Assembly: GCA_902607805.1 (NCBI GenBank)
Contig: CACLLR010000002.1
Location: 1 to 63,927 of the forward strand
Length of the DNA stretch: 63,927 nt
Direction of reading: 5' to 3'
From: an uncultured Pelagibacteraceae bacterium
GTDB taxonomy: Bacteria; Pseudomonadota; Alphaproteobacteria; Pelagibacterales; Pelagibacteraceae
Part shown: in pieces, positions 34,177 through 43,194 of the stretch
How the letters are laid out: each line of letters begins with the position of its first letter
Position numbering within the stretch: the stretch's first letter is position 1
The notes under the pieces: model-generated
Database searches by the model: none
Told to the model about the DNA's origin: nothing
The model's input: only the letters and a program-made list of their open reading frames with translations
Translations under genes and position numbers: made by a program

Positions 34177-34977
34177 TTAAGCTGCCTTTAAGTAATCTAG
34201 CCAATTTTTCAATTCTAACATTCTAGAGTCTTTTTCTGATTTTTTAATTTCCTCTTCAATAAAACTAATATGATTTTGAATTTCTGCCTCGCTATTAAAA
34301 CATCTTTTTGTATTAATTAATCTATCCTTTCTAAATTTAATTAAAGTAATCATTTTATGATATGTAATTTCTGGATGATATTGTAGACCCCATATGTCAC
34401 TAATTCCTGATTTAAAATTTATGCTTTGCACTTTATTAATTTTATTTGAAGCTAAATGGAGGGCACCTTTGGGTAGTGACACTACTTCATCAAAATTAAA
34501 GGCTGGCGAATTAAATTTCTTATTTTTTGATCTATATAAAGGATGTTTTAAGCCTTCGTTATTTATTTCTATATCGTTAGCAATTCCTATATGAGCACCT
34601 TTTGTAGCTTTTTTTACCTCTCCTCCTGCTGCTGTAACTGCTACTTGCATTCCCCAGCATATTGCTAAAATTTTTTTTATATTTTTAAAACACTCTTTCA
34701 TAAAAGAAATTTGACGACGAATTTCAATGCAATCATTGTAAATATTCAAACTACTTCCTCCCCAAATTAATCCATCATATTTTTTAAGATTTGGTAAAAT
34801 TTTATCAAAACTTTTTTCAGAACAAGGATTAAATACATCAATATTTAAATTCTTTGTGTAATAAGAAATACTTTCCTTTAAACTTTCAGCATGAGTTTGA
34901 ATTCCAGAATCTTTAAAATTATTATTCTCTTTTTCTAAATTTCCTTCAACAATTAATATTCTTTTTTTTTCCATCAA
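34177..34977 (-). CDS. Class I glutamine amidotransferase (GuaA-N-like)
   Basis: A 266-residue free-standing GATase1 protein. The nucleophile Cys107 lies in ILAICWGMQVAV, an elbow motif, and WGLQYHPEITYH supplies the catalytic His-x-Glu. GGSSLNIY marks the oxyanion strand and AGGEVKKATKGAHIG precedes the C-terminal half. Stand-alone relatives hydrolyse glutamine or gamma-glutamyl compounds. It overlaps the iron-dependent alcohol dehydrogenase by four bases. A gamma-glutamyl amine or gamma-glutamylmethylamide as substrate would fit the methylamine genes further right, but that is only a suggestion. Confidence 0.85.
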   Translation of the reverse strand: MMEKKRILIVEGNLEKENNNFKDSGIQTHAESLKESISYYTKNLNIDVFNPCSEKSFDKILPNLKKYDGLIWGGSSLNIYNDCIEIRRQISFMKECFKNIKKILAICWGMQVAVTAAGGEVKKATKGAHIGIANDIEINNEGLKHPLYRSKNKKFNSPAFNFDEVVSLPKGALHLASNKINKVQSINFKSGISDIWGLQYHPEITYHKMITLIKFRKDRLINTKRCFNSEAEIQNHISFIEEEIKKSEKDSRMLELKNWLDYLKAA

Positions 34978-36131
34978 AATAATTTTCCTAAAAGACTATA
35001 TTCATATAATATTTTAAAATCGTCAATTGACATTTTCCTTGGATTTGAACTAGTTGATGGATCTTCAAAAGCCATTTTGGATAATTTATCTAAATTTATC
35101 TTATCTTTTTCAACCACATCAGAAAGTTTGTGAGGTATATTAATACTTTTTCTTAGATTTAATATCCATTCTAAAAAACTATCAAAATCTTTACTTAAAT
35201 TAAGATAATCACAAATTGATATAATCCTATTTTTTATTAATTTTTTATTAAAAGTTAAAACATATGGCATAAATATTGCATTGGATAATCCATGATGCAC
35301 ATTAAATTGAGAGTTAATTGGATGGCTTAAAGAATGAATTGCTCCTAAGCCTTTTTGAAAAGCTGTGGAACCCATGCTGGCAGCAGTCAACAAATCTGTT
35401 CTTGCTTCCAAATCATTTCCATTTTTAAATGCAATTAAAAGAGATTTTTTTATTAATCTGATTCCTTCTAAAGCAATTCCATCTGCCATAGGATGAAAAC
35501 CGGGGGCACAAAAAGCTTCTAAATTATGTGCTAGAGCATCCATTCCTGTTGCAGCAGTAAGTCTTGGAGATAATTCAACAGTTAAAGTTGGATCCAAAAT
35601 TACAATGGATGGTAAAAATTTTGGATGAAATATTATTTTTTTTACTCCTGTTTGTTTATTTATAATGGCAGAAGCTCTTCCTGTTTCAGAGCCAGTACCT
35701 GCTGTGGTTGGTATGGCTACTATAGGAGCTATATTATTATTTTCAGCTCTTTTCCAATAATCACCAATGTCTTCAAAATCCCATATGGGTCTTGATTGAG
35801 CTGACATAAAAGCAATTGCTTTACCTACATCTAATCCACTACCACCTCCAAAAGCAATTACTCCATCGCATTCATTTTTTTTAAATATCAAAACTCCATC
35901 TGAAACATTTTCTCCAAAAGGATTTCCTGAAAAATCTGAAAATACTGATAAGTTACTAAATTTTTTTTTTAAATCTAAAATAATATTTTTGACCATATCA
36001 AGATTAATAAGATCTTTATCTGTAACAAATAACGGTTTTTTAATATTTAAATTTGAACAAGCTTTGGATAATTCATTAATTCTATTCTCTCCTACCCAAA
36101 TAGTTGTTGGATAATTCCAATTTGATTTCAT
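34974..36131 (-). CDS. Iron-containing (group III) alcohol dehydrogenase
   Basis: A 385-residue Fe-ADH. AFGGGSGLDVGKAIAFM (about residues 94-110) is the NAD(P)-binding Gly-rich motif, AIPTTAGTGSETG follows, and the metal ligands lie in TGMDALAHNLEAF and IHSLSHPINSQFNVHHG. Members reduce or oxidise aldehydes and alcohols such as lactaldehyde, butanol, succinate semialdehyde or methanol. It is coupled to the amidotransferase gene by a four-base overlap and divergent from the sugar-binding protein gene. The substrate is not determined. Confidence 0.9.
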   Translation of the reverse strand: MKSNWNYPTTIWVGENRINELSKACSNLNIKKPLFVTDKDLINLDMVKNIILDLKKKFSNLSVFSDFSGNPFGENVSDGVLIFKKNECDGVIAFGGGSGLDVGKAIAFMSAQSRPIWDFEDIGDYWKRAENNNIAPIVAIPTTAGTGSETGRASAIINKQTGVKKIIFHPKFLPSIVILDPTLTVELSPRLTAATGMDALAHNLEAFCAPGFHPMADGIALEGIRLIKKSLLIAFKNGNDLEARTDLLTAASMGSTAFQKGLGAIHSLSHPINSQFNVHHGLSNAIFMPYVLTFNKKLIKNRIISICDYLNLSKDFDSFLEWILNLRKSINIPHKLSDVVEKDKINLDKLSKMAFEDPSTSSNPRKMSIDDFKILYEYSLLGKLF

Positions 36132-36293
36132 ATTTTTTTATTTAATTGAGTTAACCTTATTATTTATAAAAATATATTAGAAAATAATTCCTGATTCAAT
36201 TGATAGTTGCATTGTTATTTAATTGTTGTTTGCATTTATTGATAATTATTTTTATTCTAAGGAATTATTAATTTAACAAACTAGGAAAAAATA

Positions 36294-37535
36294 ATGAAAA
36301 AAATAATTACTACTTTATTGCTAATTTTTGGATTTACTTTTTCAACTTCTTATGCCGGTACTCTGGTAATTAATACAGATACTTCAGACCCTGCACCAAA
36401 AGCAGCTTTCGAAATGATAATTAAGAAATTTGAAGAAGAAAATCCTGATGTTACAGTTGAATGGAATTTGTTTGACCATGAAGGTTATAAACAATCAATA
36501 AGAAACTTTTTAAATACAGATCCGCCCGATGTTGCTAACTGGTACGCAGGAAACAGAATGCTTCCTTTCGTTCGAGCAGGTCTTTTTGAAGATGTTTCTG
36601 ATATTTGGGCAGATTCAGGCTGGGTAGATGGCAACTTAAGTGAAAATATGGAACATGCAAAAAAATCAATGACTATTGGTGGTAAACAATGGGGTATACC
36701 TTACACTTATTATCAATGGGGCGTATATTATAGAAAAGACATTTTTGAAAATTTAGGAATTGATGTTCCTACTAATTGGAGTCAATTTCTTGCTGCATGC
36801 GCAACATTAAAAGCAAATAATGTTACACCTATAACTATAGGTTCAAAATACCTTTGGACCACAGCAGGTGTTTTTGACTATCTAAATTTAAGAACAAATG
36901 GATACGAATTTCACATGGATTTAACTTTAGGAAAAGTTTCTTATACAGATCCAAAAGTTCAAGCTGTATTTGATAAATGGGATGACCTTGTAAAACCAGG
37001 TTATTTTTTAGAAAATCATGCAGCATTAAGCTGGCAAGAAGCTTTGACACCAATGATTAATGGTGAAGCAGCTATGTATGTAATGGGTAACTTTGCAGTA
37101 GCTCCTTTAAAAGAAGGTGGACTAACTGATGACACTTTAGGATTTTTTCAGTTTCCTGAAATAACAGCAGGAATTCCAAAGGCTGAAGAAGCACCGACAG
37201 ATACTGTACATATACCATCTAAAGCAAAAAATAAAACTGATGCTAAAAGATTCTTAATCTTTATGTCTAGAGCAGATGTTCAAGAAGAGATTAATAAGAC
37301 TTTAGGTCAACTTCCAATTAACAAAAATTCAGGAGTTAAAGAAGGAGATCCTTTCTTAGCAGCTGGTTTAAATATGTTAAATAACGCTTACGCAATGGCG
37401 CAATTTTACGATAGAGATGCTCCAGCTGAAATGGCGTCTGAGGGCATGAAAGGCTTTCAAGAATATATGTCTAATCCGGATAGAAGACAAAAAATTCTTG
37501 AACGTTTAGAAAAAGTACGTCAAAGAGTTTACTAA
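36294..37535 (+). CDS. Sugar ABC transporter substrate-binding protein (family 1)
   Basis: A 413-residue periplasmic binding protein of the SBP_bac_1 family. The signal peptide ends at FSTSYAG (about residue 22), and TLVINTDTSDPAPKAAFEMI starts the mature chain. A block WYAGNRMLPFVRAGLFEDVSD (residues 83-103) and MINGEAAMYVMGNFA are typical of oligo- and disaccharide binders. The operon carries two permeases and a beta-glucosidase; the ATPase gene is on the opposite strand. A good AGGAA ribosome binding site precedes the ATG. The ligand is likely a beta-linked glucoside or glucose, inferred from the GH1 gene. Confidence 0.9.
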   Translation: MKKIITTLLLIFGFTFSTSYAGTLVINTDTSDPAPKAAFEMIIKKFEEENPDVTVEWNLFDHEGYKQSIRNFLNTDPPDVANWYAGNRMLPFVRAGLFEDVSDIWADSGWVDGNLSENMEHAKKSMTIGGKQWGIPYTYYQWGVYYRKDIFENLGIDVPTNWSQFLAACATLKANNVTPITIGSKYLWTTAGVFDYLNLRTNGYEFHMDLTLGKVSYTDPKVQAVFDKWDDLVKPGYFLENHAALSWQEALTPMINGEAAMYVMGNFAVAPLKEGGLTDDTLGFFQFPEITAGIPKAEEAPTDTVHIPSKAKNKTDAKRFLIFMSRADVQEEINKTLGQLPINKNSGVKEGDPFLAAGLNMLNNAYAMAQFYDRDAPAEMASEGMKGFQEYMSNPDRRQKILERLEKVRQRVY

Positions 37536-37547
37536 TCAACTTAATTT

Positions 37548-37572
37548 GTGTGGGGCTTATAATGCCCCACAC
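37548..37572 (+). promoter_or_regulatory. Intercistronic hairpin after the sugar-binding protein gene
   Basis: Arms GTGTGGGGC and GCCCCACAC flank a seven-base loop, followed by TTTTAAAAAAA. The hairpin begins 12 bases after the binding-protein stop and 38 bases before the permease start. It could act as a partial terminator or as a 3' stabiliser of the binding-protein message, allowing more binding protein than permease. Confidence 0.7.
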
Positions 37573-37609
37573 TTTTAAAAAAATCATTTAACTGTTAAAA
37601 TATATACTG

Positions 37610-38530
37610 ATGATATCTACAAATATAGATTTTACTAGAAAAAGATCAAGTTGGTGGAAAAGAAATCAACAAAGATTAACTCCTTGGATCTTTTTAGCTC
37701 CTGGACTAATTTTTTTTTGTATTTACGTAATCGGTCCAATTTTTGGATCTTTAACAATATCGTTGTATAAATGGGACGGTCTTTCACCTGCAACATTTGT
37801 TGGTCTAAAAAATTACATTTTACTTTTAGATGATGAATACTTTTATATTTCACTGTGGAACAATTTAAAATGGCTAATTTTTTTTATGCTTGCTGTTCCA
37901 ATAGGGCTAGGACTAGCAATTTTTTTAAATCAAGTTATTTTTGGAATTAGATTAATTAAATCTTTATTTTTTTTTCCATTTGTAATTTCTCAAGTAGTAA
38001 TAGGACTTATTTTTACTTGGTTTTATCAACCTAAATATGGTGTGATCGCTCCTTTTCTAAACCTTTTTGGATTAGAAGGTTTTTCAATATTGGCTAATGA
38101 AACTTCGGCAACCTATGGAATTATTTTTGCCGGTCTTTACCCTCAAATTGCATACTGTTTAATTTTATATTTAACAGGTTTAAATAATCTTAACCAAGAA
38201 CAGATAGAAGCTGGAAGAATGGATGGGGCTAAAGGATTTTCGTTATTTTGGAATATTGTGCTCCCTCAGCTAAGACCAGCTACATTTTTAGCAATTGTTG
38301 TAACTGTGATTGGTGCGCTAAGGAGTTTTGATATGGTTGCAATAATGACTCAAGGTGGGCCATATGGTTATTCTAATGTCTTAGCTTATTATATGTTTGA
38401 ACAAGCCTTAAGTGAGTATGGTTATAGAATGGGATATGGATCAGCTATAGCAACCATTTTATTTTTTATAATGATGATTTATATAATTTTCTTTATTTAC
38501 AAAATGTATCAAAATGAAAAAAAAGGATAA
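37610..38530 (+). CDS. Sugar ABC transporter permease (MalF/UgpA-like)
   Basis: A 306-residue permease with six transmembrane helices and a BPD_transp_1 domain. The coupling loop is EAGRMDGAKGFSLFWNIVLP (about residues 201-220). The N terminus is basic (RKRSSWWKRNQQRL) and the first helix starts near residue 26. It pairs with the next permease to form the membrane channel and follows the binding protein after a hairpin. Start 37610 is chosen as the first ATG; TACTGATG spacing gives no clear ribosome binding site. Confidence 0.92.
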   Translation: MISTNIDFTRKRSSWWKRNQQRLTPWIFLAPGLIFFCIYVIGPIFGSLTISLYKWDGLSPATFVGLKNYILLLDDEYFYISLWNNLKWLIFFMLAVPIGLGLAIFLNQVIFGIRLIKSLFFFPFVISQVVIGLIFTWFYQPKYGVIAPFLNLFGLEGFSILANETSATYGIIFAGLYPQIAYCLILYLTGLNNLNQEQIEAGRMDGAKGFSLFWNIVLPQLRPATFLAIVVTVIGALRSFDMVAIMTQGGPYGYSNVLAYYMFEQALSEYGYRMGYGSAIATILFFIMMIYIIFFIYKMYQNEKKG

Positions 38531-38537
38531 TCAATAA

Positions 38538-39389
38538 ATGTTTCCAATTCAAATACAAAAAAGACCACGTTTAAATCAGATATTATATAAAGTTATGATA
38601 CCTGTGGCTTTATTAATTTGGCTGATTCCTTTATTTGGAATAATGATGACTTCTATTAGAGGATTAGGAGATATTACTGCTGGAAATTTATGGGGAACGC
38701 CTAGTGAATTCTTATTATTCTCAAACTTAAAAGATGTTTTTACAAATACTCCAATGCTAAAATATATTCTTAACAGCTTTAAAGTAACTATACCTACTAT
38801 GATAGGAGCAGTAGCTTTAAGTTGTATGACTGGTTTTGCTTTAGCAAATTATAAATTTAAAACCAATCTATTAATATTTTTTATATTTATTGCTGGAAAT
38901 TTTGTTCCTTTCCAAATTTTAATGATACCTGTAAGAGATTTTACATTTAAAATTGGTTTATATAATACTGTAACAGGACTCGTTTTATTCCATGTTGCTT
39001 TTCAAACAGGCTTTTGTACTTTATTTATGAGAAATTTTATTAAAGCTTTACCAAATGAATTAATAGAAGCTGCAAGAATAGATGGAACTTCTGAATTTAG
39101 AATTTTTACTAAAATTATTTTACCTTTAACAAGACCCGCTATTGCTGCACTTTGTGTATTAGTTTTTACTTTTATTTGGAATGATTATTTTTGGGCAACC
39201 GTCTTAATTCAAGGAGATCATGCAATGCCAATTACTGCTGGTTTGAAATCTCTTAATGGTCAATGGATAACCGCATATCACTTACTTTCTGCAGGATCAA
39301 TAGTTGCAGCAATACCTCCAGTTATAATGTTTTTTTTAATGCAAAAACATTTTATTGCAGGTTTAACTCTTGGAGCAAGTAAAGGTTAA
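38538..39389 (+). CDS. Sugar ABC transporter permease (MalG/UgpE-like)
   Basis: A 283-residue permease with six transmembrane helices. The coupling loop is EAARIDGTSEFRIFTKIILP (about residues 175-194), and the conserved FALANYKFK segment begins the domain core. The C terminus KHFIAGLTLGASKG is the standard MalG-like end. Seven bases separate it from the previous permease gene, and the beta-glucosidase gene follows after two bases, so one transcript carries all of them. Confidence 0.92.
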   Translation: MFPIQIQKRPRLNQILYKVMIPVALLIWLIPLFGIMMTSIRGLGDITAGNLWGTPSEFLLFSNLKDVFTNTPMLKYILNSFKVTIPTMIGAVALSCMTGFALANYKFKTNLLIFFIFIAGNFVPFQILMIPVRDFTFKIGLYNTVTGLVLFHVAFQTGFCTLFMRNFIKALPNELIEAARIDGTSEFRIFTKIILPLTRPAIAALCVLVFTFIWNDYFWATVLIQGDHAMPITAGLKSLNGQWITAYHLLSAGSIVAAIPPVIMFFLMQKHFIAGLTLGASKG

Positions 39390-39391
39390 AA

Positions 39392-40747
39392 ATGTCTAAT
39401 GATTTTCCAAAAGATTTTTTATGGGGAAGTGCTACCGCAAGTTATCAAATAGAAGGAGCAGCAAACGAAGATGGTAAAGGTAAAAGTATCTGGGATACTT
39501 TTACACATACTCCTGGAAAAATAAAAAATAATGAAAATGGAAATATAGCTGTTGATCATTACCATAGATACAAAGAAGACATATCTCTTATGAATGATGC
39601 TAAGTTTAATTCTTATAGATTTTCAATTTCTTGGCCTAGAATAATACCTGAGGGTACTGGTTCTATAAATCAAAAAGGTATTGATTTTTATTCTAAAGTT
39701 ATAGATGAATGTTTAAAATATAACATAAAACCTTTCATTACACTTTATCATTGGGATCTTCCTCAAAAACTACAAGATACTGGTGGATGGGCAAACAGAG
39801 ATATAACAAAAATATTTTCTGATTATTCAGAAATAATTGCAAAAAAATTTGGTGACAGGTGTAAAGATTTTATAACTTTTAATGAACCGGCTGTATTTTC
39901 AATTCATGGATATACAGATGGCTATATGGCTCCAGGATATAAAAATAAAGAAAAATATTTAGCTGCTGTTCATCATATAAATCTTTCGCATGGTGAGTCT
40001 TTTCAAGCAATAAAATCTATTTCAACAAAAATTAATGTTGGTTGCACATTAAATATGGCCCCCTGTATTCCAGCTACTGATGATAAAAAAGATAAAGTTG
40101 CAACAAAAATATTTGATACGCATTGGAATAGGTCTTATGCAAATCCTATGTATTTAGGAAAATATCCCGATTTATTAATTGATGATTTATCTAAATACAT
40201 CAAGCAAGATGATATGAAAATAATTTATCAAAAAAATGATTTTATTGGATTAAATCATTACCAACATATACGAGTAAAGGCTGATGAAAATCATTTATTA
40301 AAAGCTAGAGGAGCCTTTAATGACGAATTACCTTTTGGTTTAAATAATGATGCAAAATTAACTTTTATGGGTTGGGAAATTGTTCCAGACGCATACTATG
40401 ATCAGATAATGGATTTAAAAAATAATTATGGAGATCCTGATATATATTTAACTGAAAATGGTTGTGCTTACCCTGATAAAATTGATAAAAATGGAGAGGT
40501 TCAAGATTTAGATAGAATAGATTATTTTCAAAAATATTTAGGTGCGGTAAAAAAAGCAATAGATCATGGAGCAAAAGTAAAAAGTTATTTTGCTTGGACA
40601 TTTATGGATAATTTCGAATGGGCTTTAGGTTTTGAAAAAAGATTTGGTATTGTTCATGTGGATTTTAAAACCTTAAAAAGAACTCCAAAAAAATCATATT
40701 ATTTTTTTCAAAAGTTAATTAAAAACAATTCTATACCAACAAATTAA
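39392..40747 (+). CDS. bglB: GH1 family beta-glucosidase
   Basis: A 451-residue GH1 enzyme. DFLWGSATASYQIEGA (residues 8-23) is the N-terminal signature. Glu165 in TFNEPAVF is the acid/base, and Glu355 in YLTENGCAY is the nucleophile. No signal peptide is visible, so it acts in the cytoplasm on imported beta-glucosides to release glucose. It follows the second permease by two bases. This is full-length for GH1 (about 450). Beta-galactosidase or 6-phospho-beta-glucosidase activity cannot be excluded, but no PTS genes are present. Confidence 0.92.
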   Translation: MSNDFPKDFLWGSATASYQIEGAANEDGKGKSIWDTFTHTPGKIKNNENGNIAVDHYHRYKEDISLMNDAKFNSYRFSISWPRIIPEGTGSINQKGIDFYSKVIDECLKYNIKPFITLYHWDLPQKLQDTGGWANRDITKIFSDYSEIIAKKFGDRCKDFITFNEPAVFSIHGYTDGYMAPGYKNKEKYLAAVHHINLSHGESFQAIKSISTKINVGCTLNMAPCIPATDDKKDKVATKIFDTHWNRSYANPMYLGKYPDLLIDDLSKYIKQDDMKIIYQKNDFIGLNHYQHIRVKADENHLLKARGAFNDELPFGLNNDAKLTFMGWEIVPDAYYDQIMDLKNNYGDPDIYLTENGCAYPDKIDKNGEVQDLDRIDYFQKYLGAVKKAIDHGAKVKSYFAWTFMDNFEWALGFEKRFGIVHVDFKTLKRTPKKSYYFFQKLIKNNSIPTN

Positions 40748-41772
40748 ATTCTCTTATTTTCCTTATTAAAATAATGAATTTTTGAACTATCCCAAAATAA
40801 ATTTATTTTATCACCTATCTTTCTATCTCCAACATTATCTACTTTAGCTATAATTTCTTCATTATTTTCTAAGCTTATATAAGTCAATAAATGTTCTCCT
40901 AGATTTTCAAGGTGTCTAATTTTACCAGACAATTTAAAATTATCTTCATTTGAAATTAAAATGTGCTCAGGTCTTATTCCAATTTTAGATGTATTAGGTT
41001 TAATTTCTTCATTTTTAATTATTAATTTATTATTATTTTCAACCTCTAAAATATTCATTTTAGGACTTCCAATAAATTCAGCTACAAATTTATTTTGAGG
41101 ATCTGAATATAATTCTATAGGTGTTCCAATTTGTTCTATAATTCCATTATTTATTACTACAATTCTGTCGGCAAGCGTCATTGCCTCAATCTGATCATGA
41201 GTTACATAAACCATAGTTGATTTTAATTGTTTATGAAGTTTGGAAATTTCAATTCTAGTTTGAACTCTTAATGCAGCATCTAAGTTAGACAATGGCTCAT
41301 CAAACAAAAATATTTTTGGATTTCTTACAATTGCTCTACCAATTGCAACTCTTTGTCTTTGTCCTCCAGATAATTGTTTTGGAAGTCTTTCTAAATAATC
41401 ATCAATTTGAAGAATTGAAGCAGCCTCTTTTACCCTTTCGTTAATTTCATTTTCATTAACTTTTGCATTTTTTAAACTAAATGCCATATTATCAAACACA
41501 GTCATATGAGGATACAATGCGTATGATTGAAAGACCATAGCCACTCCCCTTTCGGCTGCAATAACTTCATTTACAATTTCTTTATCAATTTCTATTGTTC
41601 CTTTGGTTGCTTCTTCTAAGCCTGCTATAATTCTTAAAAGAGTTGATTTTCCACAACCTGATGGTCCAACAAAAACTACAAATTCACCAGATTTTACTTC
41701 TAAATCTACTCCATGTATCACAGGTACATTTCCAAAACTTTTGTGTATTTTTTTTAAAGATAAATCTGACAT
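40744..41772 (-). CDS. Sugar ABC transporter ATP-binding protein (MalK/UgpC-like)
   Basis: A 342-residue ATPase. Walker A is GPSGCGKST (about residues 37-45), the signature LSGGQRQR (about 134-141) and Walker B KIFLFDEPLSNLDA (about 153-166); a TOBE domain with IGIRPEHILI follows. It should energise the neighbouring sugar transporter, but the gene is on the opposite strand and overlaps the beta-glucosidase tail to tail by four bases. The two units may be separately controlled, or the ATPase may serve other sugar permeases too. Confidence 0.92.
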   Translation of the reverse strand: MSDLSLKKIHKSFGNVPVIHGVDLEVKSGEFVVFVGPSGCGKSTLLRIIAGLEEATKGTIEIDKEIVNEVIAAERGVAMVFQSYALYPHMTVFDNMAFSLKNAKVNENEINERVKEAASILQIDDYLERLPKQLSGGQRQRVAIGRAIVRNPKIFLFDEPLSNLDAALRVQTRIEISKLHKQLKSTMVYVTHDQIEAMTLADRIVVINNGIIEQIGTPIELYSDPQNKFVAEFIGSPKMNILEVENNNKLIIKNEEIKPNTSKIGIRPEHILISNEDNFKLSGKIRHLENLGEHLLTYISLENNEEIIAKVDNVGDRKIGDKINLFWDSSKIHYFNKENKRI

Positions 41773-41846
41773 ATAAAATAATTATTATTTTATTATATAA
41801 TCAATTAAGGTAAAGTTCTAAAAAATTATTAGATGAAAGAAATATA

Positions 41847-43187
41847 ATGACAAAAGTAGCTATTATTGGAACGGGACCATGTGGTCTTTCAATGTTAAGA
41901 TCATTTGAACACTTAGAAAAAAATGGCAACGAAATACCAGAGATAGTTGCCTTTGAGAAACAAAGTGATTGGGGAGGTTTATGGAATTACAGTTGGAGAA
42001 CTGGATCTGATCAGTATGGGGATCCTATTCCAAATAGTATGTATAGATATCTTTGGTCCAATGGTCCAAAAGAATGTTTAGAATTTGCAGATTATTCATT
42101 TGATGAACATTTTGGAAAGCCAATTCCTTCGTTTCCACCAAGAGAAGTTTTGTACGATTATATAATTGGTAGAGTAAAAAAAGGTAATTTAAAAAGTAAG
42201 GTAAGATTTAACACTAGCGTTTCTAGTGTTATTTTTAATGGAAATAATTTTGAGATTACTTCTCACGATAAACAAAATGATAAATTTACTAAAGATATTT
42301 TTGATTATTTAGTCGTCTCTACTGGACATTTTTCTGTTCCTTTTATTCCTGAATACCCAGGGATGAAATCTTTTCCAGGAAGAATTATGCATTCGCATGA
42401 CTTTAGAGATGCAGAAGAATTTAGAAATAAAAATGTTATCGTGTTAGGAAGTAGTTATTCGGCTGAAGATGTAGCTCTTCAATGTCACAAGTATGGAGCC
42501 AAAAGTGTAACCATAGGTTATAGAAATAACCCAATGGGATTTAAATGGCCTAAAGGAATGAAAGAAGTACATTATTTAGACAGACTAAATGGAAATAAAG
42601 CAATATTCAAAGACGGTCACGAACAAGAAGCTGATGCAATAATTTTGTGTTCTGGTTATCTTCATCATTTTCCTTTTTTGACTGAGGATCTAAAGTTAAA
42701 AACTAGAAATAGATTGTATCCACCAAAACTATATAAAGGTGTTGTATGGCAAGATAATCACAAATTAATTTACTTGGGCATGCAAGATCAATTTCATACT
42801 TTTAATATGTTTGACTGTCAGGCTTGGTATGCAAGGGATATTATAATGGGTAAAATTAAGCTTCCAAATAATACTGAAATAGAAAAAGATATAAATAAAT
42901 GGGTTGCCTTGGAAGAAAAGTTAGAAAATCCTGATCAAATGATAGACTTTCAAACTGAATATACAAAGGAACTTCACGACTTATCTGATTATCCAAAAAT
43001 TGATTTTGAATTAATTAGAAAGCATTTTAAAGAATGGGAGCACCATAAAGTGGAAGATATTATGACTTATAGAAATAAATCTTTTTCTTCACCAGTTACC
43101 GGTTCAGTTGCTCCAGTTCATCATACACCCTGGGAATCTGCTATGGATGATTCCTTAAAAACTTTTTTAAATCAATCAAAAAATTAA
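41847..43187 (+). CDS. tmm: Trimethylamine monooxygenase
   Basis: A 446-residue flavin-containing monooxygenase. The FAD motif GTGPCG lies at residues 8-13, the NADPH motif VLGSSYSAEDVAL near residue 200, and an FMO identifying sequence is present as SGYLHHFPFL near residue 268. The FDYLVVSTGHFSVPFIPEYPG region and the size agree with the marine Tmm group, which oxidises trimethylamine to TMAO and can also make DMSO from DMS. The tmo transport genes and tdm lie nearby, which supports the assignment. It is a single gene divergent from the ATPase and convergent with gpsA. Confidence 0.9.
   Translation: MTKVAIIGTGPCGLSMLRSFEHLEKNGNEIPEIVAFEKQSDWGGLWNYSWRTGSDQYGDPIPNSMYRYLWSNGPKECLEFADYSFDEHFGKPIPSFPPREVLYDYIIGRVKKGNLKSKVRFNTSVSSVIFNGNNFEITSHDKQNDKFTKDIFDYLVVSTGHFSVPFIPEYPGMKSFPGRIMHSHDFRDAEEFRNKNVIVLGSSYSAEDVALQCHKYGAKSVTIGYRNNPMGFKWPKGMKEVHYLDRLNGNKAIFKDGHEQEADAIILCSGYLHHFPFLTEDLKLKTRNRLYPPKLYKGVVWQDNHKLIYLGMQDQFHTFNMFDCQAWYARDIIMGKIKLPNNTEIEKDINKWVALEEKLENPDQMIDFQTEYTKELHDLSDYPKIDFELIRKHFKEWEHHKVEDIMTYRNKSFSSPVTGSVAPVHHTPWESAMDDSLKTFLNQSKN
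42209..42236 (+). repeat. Intragenic hairpin with T run inside tmm
   Basis: Arms TAACACTAG and CTAGTGTTA flank a five-base loop and are followed by TTTTT within the tmm reading frame (near codons 121-130). It has the shape of a weak intrinsic terminator, but the stem is AT-rich. The encoded residues are ordinary tmm sequence, so it may be chance. Confidence 0.4.
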
Positions 43188-43194
43188 ATTTAAT

